21,831 nucleotides of DNA from JAAYBY01 sp964465385 (GTDB lineage Bacteria; Bacillota; Clostridia; Saccharofermentanales; UBA5734), in assembly GCA_964465385.1 (NCBI GenBank), contig CAYXIM010000021.1, positions 1 through 21,831 on the forward strand. Reading direction: 5' to 3'. This document shows, in pieces, positions 1 to 7,651 of this stretch; position 1 is the stretch's first letter; each line of letters opens with the position of its first letter. Below the pieces are notes generated by a model. That model saw nothing but the letters and a program-made list of their open reading frames with translations, searched no databases and was not told the origin of the DNA. The position numbers and the translations under genes were made by a program.

Positions 1-885
1 TCTGGCCGGCGACACCTGGATGTCAACCACCCCGGGAAAATACACAAGGCGTGCCACAAACAAGGTGACGACCACCACAAGGGCATCAAGCAGCAGCAAG
101 ATTGCAGTCTGGGACAGCCGGTCAAAAACGGTTAACCCGATCAGGCTGCCAACGGCAAAGGTTGTTCCAGGAAAAAGTGTCGTGGTCAGTTGGGCCATGG
201 CAGCCGCTCCGGTCTGGATCAGTTGGACCAGGTCACCCTGTCCCAGGGCGGTCATGGACTGGATGCCAAACACAAAGCCAAAGGCAAGCAAAAGAGCCAA
301 AAGCCCTGATATCAGGTTGAAGCGGTCTTTGTTCCGCGCAAAAGGCGTGAACCGCATCAGGAGCATCACCAGGATCGAAGCCAGGCAAAGGGGGATAACC
401 GGCAACAGGAGGGTGGTCAGCAGCAAAAACACATAATAGGAAAACCGCAACCGTTCGAGGAAACCGTAGACAAGCAGGGGTGTCAAGACGAGAACCGCCA
501 GAAACACATACTCCCAGATGGCGGTCACCAGCAACTTGGCACCGATGATCTGCTCGGCTTTGAGGGGCAGTGGCAAGAGCCGCTGCACATCACCAGCGTA
601 GTAGAAGATGCTGATCACATACAAGATCCCGAAGAAAAACACCATGGTGGTGCCTGCACTGATAAAAAGGTTTATAAGCAGGTCTTGAAGCCCAACGGCT
701 GACAGAACCCGATGCAGACCCAAAGTCGACATGCCCATGATCATCGTTAAATAGACGGCCAGGTAAGCCATGAGGATCAGGGTGCCGATCCGCCTTTTTT
801 TCCTCTTTTTCCCCTGGTTGCCGCCTAGAAGAACCGGACCGTTGCCTTTAAGCAGGACGGCCGTCAACCGCCAGAAGGTTTTCAC
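1..885 (-). CDS. ABC-2 type transporter permease, C-terminus cut by window edge
   Basis: This is the membrane subunit that should pair with the ATPase encoded just upstream. The frame is open for 295 codons from a GTG start at 885 to the window edge, so the C-terminus is missing. The GTG overlaps the ATPase stop codon by four bases (GTGA), a sign of translational coupling and the reason for choosing this start. After a basic stretch (GKKRKKRR, about residues 25-32) I count about six hydrophobic segments, near residues 34-53, 69-95, 113-140, 147-177, 190-208 and 235-285. There is no nucleotide-binding motif. It resembles large ABC-2/EcsB-like exporter permeases of Firmicutes. The substrate cannot be told from sequence. 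Its place at the end of the aromatic amino acid operon may be only read-through. Confidence 0.8.
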   Translation of the reverse strand, partial: MKTFWRLTAVLLKGNGPVLLGGNQGKKRKKRRIGTLILMAYLAVYLTMIMGMSTLGLHRVLSAVGLQDLLINLFISAGTTMVFFFGILYVISIFYYAGDVQRLLPLPLKAEQIIGAKLLVTAIWEYVFLAVLVLTPLLVYGFLERLRFSYYVFLLLTTLLLPVIPLCLASILVMLLMRFTPFARNKDRFNLISGLLALLLAFGFVFGIQSMTALGQGDLVQLIQTGAAAMAQLTTTLFPGTTFAVGSLIGLTVFDRLSQTAILLLLDALVVVVTLFVARLVYFPGVVDIQVSPAR

Positions 886-1628
886 AGGCTATCACCTGTC
901 TTTTCTCTCTGATCCACCAACTCTAAAAACATGGATTCAAGGGAGGCATCACGCTGGAAGCGTTGGTGCATTTGTTCAATGGACCCGCAAAAGACAAGCT
1001 GGCCATGATCAATGATGGCCACCCGGTCACACATGCGTTCGGCTACCTCCAGGACGTGGGTTGAAAAGAAAACCGTCCCGCCGCCGTCGGCCTGTTCACG
1101 CATCAGCGCTTTGAGTCGGAAAGAAGAAAGGGGGTCCAGCCCCGTCATGGGTTCATCCAGAATCCACAGCGGCGGCTCATGTAAGAGGCCACCGATCACC
1201 ATCAGTTTCTGGCGCATGCCATGGGAAAAGCTTTGAATGCGGTCGGTCAGGTTGTCTTCCAGTTCAAACAGCCGGGCCAGGTCCTGAACCCGCTTGACCC
1301 GCTTTTCACTGGGAACCCGGTAAACATCACCCAGAAAGGCCAAATATTCGATTGCTTTCAGGCGCGGATAGATGTTGGGGTCATCAGGAATGTAGCCAAA
1401 AGATTTTTTTGCATCCAGAGGCTCTTGTTGGATGTCAAACCCGTTCATGCGGATCCGTCCCGAATCCGGTGTCAGGATGCCCGTCATCAGCTTGATAGTC
1501 GTTGTCTTACCAGCACCGTTTGGTCCCAAAAAGCCAAAAATTTCTCCTGAATGGACATGTAGATCAATCGCATCAACCGCCTTGATGCCTTGTGTGTAGC
1601 TTTTGCTGACCCCTTGAAGCTCAATCAT
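882..1628 (-). CDS. ABC transporter ATP-binding protein
   Basis: This 248-residue cytoplasmic ATPase should drive the permease encoded next. Walker A is GPNGAGKT (35-42). The signature is the degenerate SFSHGMRQK (133-141), Walker B is LWILDEP (154-160) with E159 as the catalytic base, followed by the D-loop GLDP and the switch histidine H191 (FFSTHVLEVAE). The length and the shortened helical domain are typical of ATPases paired with ABC-2 type permeases, including the EcsA-like group. The ATG at 1628 overlaps the end of the upstream fusion gene by eight bases (ATGATTGA) and has AAAGGA about eight bases before it. It is therefore translated from the aromatic amino acid operon message unless an internal promoter exists. 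Exporter function is inferred from family; substrate unknown. Confidence 0.92.
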   Translation of the reverse strand: MIELQGVSKSYTQGIKAVDAIDLHVHSGEIFGFLGPNGAGKTTTIKLMTGILTPDSGRIRMNGFDIQQEPLDAKKSFGYIPDDPNIYPRLKAIEYLAFLGDVYRVPSEKRVKRVQDLARLFELEDNLTDRIQSFSHGMRQKLMVIGGLLHEPPLWILDEPMTGLDPLSSFRLKALMREQADGGGTVFFSTHVLEVAERMCDRVAIIDHGQLVFCGSIEQMHQRFQRDASLESMFLELVDQREKTGDSL

Positions 1629-3282
1629 GTGTTTTTCCTTTCGCGTCCTCCTGCAGGCTTAGGGCCTCCTGTTCATGGTACCAGCCCAGAAAACGGACCA
1701 AGGGCATTTCCGATACCAGGTGGAACAAGACCGTTTTTGCGCGGGCCAGATCAGCCCGGCGGCATACAAAATCCAGATAAAACAAGTAGTGCCAGGGCTG
1801 GTCCGGATCCGGGCGAGACTGGATTTTACTCAGGTTCAGGCCCCAGTCGCTGAACACAGACAAGGTGGCCGCCAGGGTCCCTGTGGTATGCGGCAGCTGC
1901 AACACCAGGCTGATACGATCGGCCTCCGGTGCCACCTGAAAAGTTTTCCCCACCACGATAAACCGGGTCTGGTTGAGGGCTGTGTTGCTGATGGCCTGAC
2001 ACAGGATAGACAAGCCGTTTGCATGTGCGGCTTGGGCTGAGGCAATGGCCGCCCAACCCGTTTCGTGACTTGCGGCAACCTGCTCAGCCGCAAAGGCTGT
2101 GTTTTGTGTTTCACGCAGGGTCCATCCCTGGCGGCTCAGGAAATGGGAACACTGGGCCAGGGCCTGGGGATGAGACAAAACCACCTGGATGTCGTCAAGC
2201 GTCGTTCCTGGCTTGACCAGCAACTGGTGGTGGATGGTTAAAGCCAAAGCTTCCCAGATGTAGAGTTGCTGGTCCATAAGGGCGTCATAAACAGCATCAA
2301 CTGTCCCTGCGGTGCTGTTTTCCAGTGGCAGGACAGCGGCATCGGCATGCCCCAGGCCAACCGCCTCGCAGGCTTGTTGAAAGGTCTGCACCCGGGCGGG
2401 TTCCAAAGTCGGGAAAAGCAGGCGGCAGGCCAGCTCCGAATAAGCGCCCGCCGTTCCCTGGGTGACAACACGTTGGACCTGTGGTTTGTTTGCCTGGGTT
2501 TGTTCCAGCAGCCGCCCCAGTTCAAACGGGCGGTCGGCCTCCAACAGCTTTTGGTATTGCACCGTCCGGGACAAGCGCATGAGCCCGGTTAAAAAACTGC
2601 TGCTTTGGGTGGGGCGTGGCACAGCATGCTTGGTGACCAGGTCAGCCAGGTGGGCTTGCTCGCGCGCCCGGTCATAAACCGGCTGTCCGCTTGCCAACTT
2701 GTAGGCAGCGACCTGTTCAGCCAGGCCCATCCGTTGGTCAAAAAGGGCCATCAGCTGTGTATCCACGTGATCGATCTGCTCTCTGAGTCCTGCCAAAGGC
2801 TCAGGCGCACTGGCGGGCGGCTGGTCACCGCCAGCATCCAGATGCCGGCACAAGCGTTCGGTCGCCAAGCGGTAGCCCGCCAGCCCCAGGCCAGACACGT
2901 GATCCAGGCACAGCTCGCGTAAGACTGAAACCCGTCGAAAAGCTTCACGGCGGGCCACATCGGAAATGTGTATTTCGATGGCCGGAAGCCCGGTCAGCTC
3001 CAGGGCGTCTCTGAGGGCATAGCTGGTGTGGGTCAGGGCGCCGGCATTGATCAGGATGCCCACTTGTTTGCCGGGAGCCGCATGCAAGGCTTCAATCAGG
3101 TCGCCTTCATGGTTTGATTGGACCGCCCGGATATCATAGCCAAAGTCAGCGGCCGCCTGTCGGACCACGTCTTCAACCGTATCAAGGGTGAAGCGACCGT
3201 AATGGACCGGATCCCGCCGGCCCAGTTGATCCAGGTTGGGTCCGTGAAGCAGCAGCAACTGTCCTTTAATCCTTTGTGTCAT
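1621..3282 (-). CDS. Trifunctional fusion: type II 3-dehydroquinate dehydratase, chorismate mutase, prephenate dehydratase
   Basis: This 553-residue protein joins three enzymes. Residues 5-150 are a type II dehydroquinase; N16, R23, Y28, N79, H85, E103, H105, R112 and R116 match the known active-site positions. A Pro/Ala-rich linker (151-162) leads to an AroQ-class chorismate mutase (163-250) with R167, R184, K195, D204, R207, E208 and Q244 at the spacing of the E. coli P-protein. Residues 270-448 are prephenate dehydratase with the catalytic T-R-F motif at 439-441 (QTRFIVVG). An ACT domain follows (456-530); its phenylalanine-binding motif reads QSRP where ESRP is usual. It covers one mid-pathway shikimate step plus the two steps from chorismate to phenylpyruvate. 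I chose the ATG at 3282, preceded by GGGGGTG, over a GTG/ATG further upstream that would add 12 non-homologous residues. It overlaps aroC by 17 bases. Confidence 0.93.
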   Translation of the reverse strand: MTQRIKGQLLLLHGPNLDQLGRRDPVHYGRFTLDTVEDVVRQAAADFGYDIRAVQSNHEGDLIEALHAAPGKQVGILINAGALTHTSYALRDALELTGLPAIEIHISDVARREAFRRVSVLRELCLDHVSGLGLAGYRLATERLCRHLDAGGDQPPASAPEPLAGLREQIDHVDTQLMALFDQRMGLAEQVAAYKLASGQPVYDRAREQAHLADLVTKHAVPRPTQSSSFLTGLMRLSRTVQYQKLLEADRPFELGRLLEQTQANKPQVQRVVTQGTAGAYSELACRLLFPTLEPARVQTFQQACEAVGLGHADAAVLPLENSTAGTVDAVYDALMDQQLYIWEALALTIHHQLLVKPGTTLDDIQVVLSHPQALAQCSHFLSRQGWTLRETQNTAFAAEQVAASHETGWAAIASAQAAHANGLSILCQAISNTALNQTRFIVVGKTFQVAPEADRISLVLQLPHTTGTLAATLSVFSDWGLNLSKIQSRPDPDQPWHYLFYLDFVCRRADLARAKTVLFHLVSEMPLVRFLGWYHEQEALSLQEDAKGKTHD

Positions 3283-4369
3283 GGGCCCACCCCCTGTCCA
3301 GCAACAGATCCAAAGCAAAGAGGGCAGCCGCTGCGTCTACAACCGGGACCGCCCGAGGCACCACACAAGGATCATGGCGGCCGCGGGTTGCCAGAAGCAC
3401 CTCTTCTCCGGTGTGCAAGTCAACAGTTTGCTGCTCCTTACGAATAGATGGGGTTGGTTTAAAAGCGGCCCGGAAAACAAGCGCCTCACCGGTCGTAATG
3501 CCGCCCAGGGTGCCGCCGGCATGGTTGGTCTGCTGCCTGATTCGCTCCCCTTCAAAAAACATGGGGTCGTTGTGTTGCGAACCCAGCATATCTGCTGCCG
3601 CAAAGCCAGCCCCAAAATCAACACCTTTAACGGCCGGCAACCCGAAGAGCAAGCTGGCCAGGCGCGCAGCAACACCCTCAAAAAGCGGGTTTCCCAGACC
3701 GGCGGGCAGGCCGATGATGGTGCCTTCCACCACGCCGCCGACAGAATCGCCTGTTGCCCGGGCCGCCCGGATACGCTCAATCATCCGCAGGCCCAGCGCT
3801 GGGTCCAGGGTTGGAAAATCCTCCTGGCTGAGCCGGTCTATGAGCTCGTCGTCCAGGTCAACCGTTGAAAAAGAAGCCTCTGAAAGGCCACCGATCGACA
3901 AAATGTGCGCCGCTGTTCGGATCTGTTTGGTTTCAATGATTTGCTGGCAAACCGCCCCGGCAAAGGTCAGCGGTGCCGTCAGGCGTCCGGAAAAATGTCC
4001 CCCACCCCGGTGGTCTTGAAAGCCCTGATAGCGCAGTTCAGCCGTCAGATCCGCATGGCCCGGCCTGGGCCGGGACAATTTGTCTTTGTAGTCGTAAGGG
4101 CGCTGGTCGTGGTTGCGAATCAAGCCACACAAGGGTGCCCCGGTCGTCCTGCCTCGGAAAAGGCCAGACAAGATTTCAACCTCGTCGGCCTCACGCCTGT
4201 TCGTTGACCAAGGCAGCCGGCCCGGTGCCCGACGCTGCATGAACGCCTCAATCCGAGCTTCATCCAGCAGGTGGCCGGCCGGCAACCCATGAACAGTGAC
4301 CCCGATTCCAGGGCCATGAGATTCCCCGAAAAGACTGATCTTGATGTTTCTACCCCAGCATGAACTCAT
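3266..4369 (-). CDS. aroC: Chorismate synthase
   Basis: The 367-residue product eliminates phosphate from EPSP to make chorismate, using reduced FMN. The family N-terminus is clear: a Met-Ser-Ser start, then FGESHGPGIG at 14-23 with the catalytic histidine H18. Further motifs are RRAPGR (46-51), RPRPGHADLT (100-109) with the second conserved histidine H105, and GGGHFSGRLTAP (122-133), the variant of GGGRSSARET seen in many Firmicutes. The C-terminal DPCVVPRAVPVVDA segment is also typical. The start at 4369 has GGGAGG eight bases upstream and begins inside the last codons of aroA (20-base overlap). No flavin reductase domain is fused, so reduced FMN must come from elsewhere. Function is secure. 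Confidence 0.97.
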   Translation of the reverse strand: MSSCWGRNIKISLFGESHGPGIGVTVHGLPAGHLLDEARIEAFMQRRAPGRLPWSTNRREADEVEILSGLFRGRTTGAPLCGLIRNHDQRPYDYKDKLSRPRPGHADLTAELRYQGFQDHRGGGHFSGRLTAPLTFAGAVCQQIIETKQIRTAAHILSIGGLSEASFSTVDLDDELIDRLSQEDFPTLDPALGLRMIERIRAARATGDSVGGVVEGTIIGLPAGLGNPLFEGVAARLASLLFGLPAVKGVDFGAGFAAADMLGSQHNDPMFFEGERIRQQTNHAGGTLGGITTGEALVFRAAFKPTPSIRKEQQTVDLHTGEEVLLATRGRHDPCVVPRAVPVVDAAAALFALDLLLDRGWAHDTKD

Positions 4370-5564
4370 CGATAGCACCTCCCAGGCGTTTAAAGGTCAG
4401 AAAAAAATCTGGATAAGACTTGCTGACCACGTCCGCATGCTGGATTCGCACACCCTTGCGGCTGAAGAGTGCCGCAATGGCTGCTGCCATCACAATGCGG
4501 TGGTCTTGAAAAGAATCAATCGTTCCACCCGGCCAGATGGGATCTTTGCGGGACAGGTGACCGCCTCGGATCAGCAAGCTGTCGCCGCTGCTTTCAATAT
4601 CGATGCCAATGGCCGACAGGGTCTGCTGAACCGCCTTAATGCGGTCACTTTCTTTATACCGCAAACGCGCCAGGCAAGTCAGGTGCACCGTTGCCGGTGT
4701 CAAGGCTGCCGCGACAGCCAGCACCGGAACCAGGTCGGGCGTTTGGGCCAGATCAAACGTGTAAGTCGCCTCTTTTCTTGCCAGGTCGGCCAGGATATCC
4801 ACCATGACGCGATCACCCTGCCGGGTCGTTTCAGGCAGGCCGGCCACCTGCAGCGGACAACCCCCATAAGCCGCCGTCAGCCAGAAAGCCGCCTGTGAAA
4901 AATCACGCTCCACCTGATAGGCGGTGGGCTGGTAGGCCTGTGGTGCCGGCACCCGGTAACCGTCTTCCTTTTCGATGACCTGAACGCCAAAGCGTGCCAT
5001 GGTTTGCAGGGTCATGTGCACATAAGGTGCCGATTGAAGCGCCGAGGTCAACTGGATGTCCGATGGCCCCGGCAACAGGGGCAGGGCCAGCAGCAGACCC
5101 GACAGGTACTGGGAGCTGATGTGGCCTGGCACCTGATAAAGGCCTGGCCGAAGGTGCCCGGTCAGCCGCAGGGGCAGCGCTTCGTTGTCAGGAAAACTCA
5201 ACCTGGCTCCGTGGGGACCCAAGATGGCCTGATAGGCCTTCAAAGGGCGTTGGATCAGCCGGCCCCTTCCCGTAAAGGTTGCTTCAAGGGCCGGCTCCCG
5301 GCCGGGCCAGGCGGCAACGACCGGGACCAGCAGCCTGAGCGTGGTGCCAGACTCGCCGCAATCAAAAATCGTTTCCTGGCTGGCGAGGGCCTTGAGGCAG
5401 CGCTGAGTGGCCAGCACGTCGTCTGATAAGGGCTGGCCCAGCCCGCTCAAGCGGTCTTGTCCCGATAAAAAAGATGCAAACAGGGCCCGATGTGCATCGC
5501 TTTTGGAAGGCGGCGGCACAACCCTGCCGGTCAGACGTCCTGGATGCACGAACACATCAGCCAT
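4350..5564 (-). CDS. aroA: 3-phosphoshikimate 1-carboxyvinyltransferase (EPSP synthase)
   Basis: It transfers enolpyruvyl from PEP to shikimate-3-phosphate. The 404-residue length is slightly below the usual 420-440. Visible family signatures are K21-S22 and R27 in PPSKSDAHRA, CGESGTTLR (69-77), SSQYLSGLLLALP (150-162), D277 (catalytic base, in TPDLVP), LRYKESDRI (301-309) and QDHRIVMAAA near the end. The start at 5564 overlaps the aroB stop by eight bases (ATGGCTGA) and has GAGGTG eight bases upstream. A longer reading from 5699 would add 45 residues unrelated to the family and lying wholly within aroB. The SKSDAHRA and CGESGTTLR forms are those of clostridial enzymes rather than the E. coli type. 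I cannot judge glyphosate tolerance from the sequence. Confidence 0.96.
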   Translation of the reverse strand: MADVFVHPGRLTGRVVPPPSKSDAHRALFASFLSGQDRLSGLGQPLSDDVLATQRCLKALASQETIFDCGESGTTLRLLVPVVAAWPGREPALEATFTGRGRLIQRPLKAYQAILGPHGARLSFPDNEALPLRLTGHLRPGLYQVPGHISSQYLSGLLLALPLLPGPSDIQLTSALQSAPYVHMTLQTMARFGVQVIEKEDGYRVPAPQAYQPTAYQVERDFSQAAFWLTAAYGGCPLQVAGLPETTRQGDRVMVDILADLARKEATYTFDLAQTPDLVPVLAVAAALTPATVHLTCLARLRYKESDRIKAVQQTLSAIGIDIESSGDSLLIRGGHLSRKDPIWPGGTIDSFQDHRIVMAAAIAALFSRKGVRIQHADVVSKSYPDFFLTFKRLGGAIDEFMLG

Positions 5565-6618
5565 TAAACCACACCTCTTCCAGCCAGACGGCCAATTGGT
5601 CGGCATGAACCGGATACAGGAAAGCCTGCCCGGCTTCTTTGAGCAAAACCAGCTGAATGTGGTCTCCACGTTTCTTTTTGTCGCGGTTGATGGCGGCAAC
5701 GAGCCCGTGAACAGGCAGATCCGTGTGCGTCGGCAGCTGATGGGTTTGAAGCAAGCCCTCGATGCGTGCCCGGGTCCCGGTCCGGGTCACACCGATCCGT
5801 TCACCCAGGGCCGCCGCCACAACCATGCCAATGGCAACAGCCTCACCGTGGCTGTAGCGCGCATAGGCAGTGACCTGTTCCAAGGCATGGCCAACGGTGT
5901 GACCAAAATTTAACAGCATACGCTCGCCCGTGTCCTGTTCATCCCGGGCCACAAAGGCCAGCTTGATGCCAACACATCGCTGTATGAGAGGCGCCAGATC
6001 AACAACGGGCTCCTCCAGCAAGTCAAGCAGGCTGGCATCATCAATCAGGCCGTATTTAATCACCTCGGCCATGCCCTCAGCCAGCCGCCTGTCGGGCAGG
6101 CTTTTCAGGCACAAGGGGTCCATGATCACCGCTGTGGGCTGGTAGATGGATCCGATCAGGTTTTTACCAAGGGGGATGTCGATGGCGGTTTTGCCGCCAA
6201 TGGAGGCATCCACCTGGGCCAGCAGGCTTGTGGGCACCTGGACCAGAGGCACGCCGCGCAGCCAGGTGGCAGCGGCAAACCCGGCCAGATCCCCCACGAC
6301 ACCGCCCCCCAGGGCAACGACCGGGTCAATCCGCGTCAGCCCTGCCTGGTGAAAAAAAGTGTACAACCCGTCCAGTTGGTCGCGCGTTTTGCTTTGCTCA
6401 CCAGCAGGTAACACACGGTGTGACACCGTAAAAGAAGCTTTTTCCAGCGCCTGGATGGCCTGTTGCAGGTACAGGGGGGCCACCTGGTCATCGGTCACCA
6501 GGGCAACCGTTCGTCCTGGGCACAGCGGTGCCAGCACGGTGCCCAGGCGGTCCAGAATCCCTGCTTCAATCCACACCGGATAGGTTTTAGTCGGCGTTTT
6601 TGCTGTCAACACAGGCAT
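5557..6618 (-). CDS. aroB: 3-dehydroquinate synthase
   Basis: The 353-residue enzyme cyclises DAHP to 3-dehydroquinate using NAD and a divalent metal, in the cytoplasm. The NAD-binding glycine stretch is LGGGVVGDLAG (103-113). QVPTSLLAQVDASIGGKTAID (127-147) carries the conserved lysines. The expected metal ligands are E185 (AEVIKYG), H240 (NFGHTVGH) and H257 (SHGEAVAIG). The chosen start at 6618 has GAGGTGA six bases upstream and follows the DAHP synthase stop by 13 bases. This is the only non-overlapping junction among the aromatic pathway genes. An upstream in-frame start at 6651 would overlap aroF and add non-family residues. Length and motifs agree with the family throughout. Confidence 0.97.
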   Translation of the reverse strand: MPVLTAKTPTKTYPVWIEAGILDRLGTVLAPLCPGRTVALVTDDQVAPLYLQQAIQALEKASFTVSHRVLPAGEQSKTRDQLDGLYTFFHQAGLTRIDPVVALGGGVVGDLAGFAAATWLRGVPLVQVPTSLLAQVDASIGGKTAIDIPLGKNLIGSIYQPTAVIMDPLCLKSLPDRRLAEGMAEVIKYGLIDDASLLDLLEEPVVDLAPLIQRCVGIKLAFVARDEQDTGERMLLNFGHTVGHALEQVTAYARYSHGEAVAIGMVVAAALGERIGVTRTGTRARIEGLLQTHQLPTHTDLPVHGLVAAINRDKKKRGDHIQLVLLKEAGQAFLYPVHADQLAVWLEEVWFNG

Positions 6619-6631
6619 GGCGCTCACCTCG

Positions 6632-7651
6632 TCATGGCAACGTCCGGCCAACTGCTTCGGCCACGGGACGAAGCCGCTTCATCAGGTCTTCAAATGCTTT
6701 CGGGGTCAATGACTGGGGGCCGTCTGACAAGGCGTGGACCGGGTCATTGTGCACCTCGATCATCAAGCCATCAGCGCCAGCAGCCACGGCTGCTTTGGCC
6801 AACGGTTCCACCAGCGGGGCATATCCCGCTGCGTGGCTGGGATCCACAAAAACCGGCAAGTGGGTCCATTGCTTAAGGACAGGAACCGCGCTGATGTCCA
6901 GGGTGTAACGGGTGCTGCTTTCAAAGGTCCGGATGCCGCGCTCGCACAAGATGACCGCGTCATTGCCGCCACTCATGATGTATTCAGCAGACATCAACAG
7001 CTCACTGATGGAGTTGGCAAAGCCTCTTTTGAGCAAAATGGGTTTTTGAATGTGTCCCAGCTCTTTGAGCAACTCGTAGTTTTGCATGTTTCGGGTACCC
7101 ACCTGGATGACATCGACCAGGTCCAAAAACAGGTCCAGCTGGTTGGGATTGGTCAATTCCGAAACAATCGGCAGGCCAGTGGCCTTTTTGGCTTCTTGCA
7201 TATAGGCCAGGCCCTGGGCTTCCAGGCCCTGAAAGGCATAGGGTGACGTGCGCGGTTTGAAAGCACCGCCACGCAAGAAACCAGCCCCGGATGTCTCAAC
7301 GCTTCGGGCGATGTGCAAGACCTGATCTTCTGATTCCACCGAGCAAGGTCCGGCGATGACCACCAGCTCCCGGCCCCCAATCACCCGATCGCCGACCCGA
7401 ATTTCCGTATCGTCTGGATGAAATTTTCGATTGGCCCGTTTAAAAGGTTCTTGCACCTTCATGACACGTTCAACCATGTCTTGCATTTCCAGTGTTGCGA
7501 TGGGAATGCTGGACGTGTCGCCAACCAAACCCACAACGGTCATGGTTTTGCCAAAGATAGGGCTGGTCTCAACGCCATAAGCCTGATTGAGCCAGTCGCA
7601 CAGGCGGTTGACTTCCGCCTGGCTGGTTTTTTCTTTTAATACCAAAATCAT
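6632..7651 (-). CDS. aroF: 3-deoxy-7-phosphoheptulonate (DAHP) synthase, type I beta, with N-terminal regulatory domain
   Basis: It condenses PEP and erythrose-4-phosphate, the first committed step of the pathway. Residues 1-70 form a ferredoxin-like (ACT-like) domain as in the Thermotoga maritima type, which usually confers feedback inhibition by tyrosine or phenylalanine. The barrel follows with GPCSVES (101-107), RGGAFKPRTSPYAFQG (127-142), LLKRG and VFVDPSHAAG, carrying the metal cysteine and histidine. Length (339) fits this subgroup. No chorismate mutase domain is fused here, unlike the B. subtilis AroA(G) enzyme; the mutase sits in the trifunctional gene instead. The ATG at 7651 overlaps the aroE-aroK stop by four bases (ATGA) with GGAGGA seven bases upstream. 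The symbol follows common usage; aroG or aroA(G) are also used. Confidence 0.95.
   Translation of the reverse strand: MILVLKEKTSQAEVNRLCDWLNQAYGVETSPIFGKTMTVVGLVGDTSSIPIATLEMQDMVERVMKVQEPFKRANRKFHPDDTEIRVGDRVIGGRELVVIAGPCSVESEDQVLHIARSVETSGAGFLRGGAFKPRTSPYAFQGLEAQGLAYMQEAKKATGLPIVSELTNPNQLDLFLDLVDVIQVGTRNMQNYELLKELGHIQKPILLKRGFANSISELLMSAEYIMSGGNDAVILCERGIRTFESSTRYTLDISAVPVLKQWTHLPVFVDPSHAAGYAPLVEPLAKAAVAAGADGLMIEVHNDPVHALSDGPQSLTPKAFEDLMKRLRPVAEAVGRTLP

Noticed and set aside
3276..4019. A 247-codon plus-strand open frame opposite aroC
   Set aside because: Low-complexity Ser/Arg/Pro composition and complete overlap with the well-supported chorismate synthase gene indicate a shadow frame.
5565..5699. 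Longer N-terminus for aroA (start at 5699)
   Set aside because: The extra 45 residues lie within aroB, do not resemble EPSP synthase, and the ATG at 5564 has a good ribosome-binding site. The same reasoning removed upstream starts for the aroE-aroK fusion (9126), pilT (11470) and paaK (17107).
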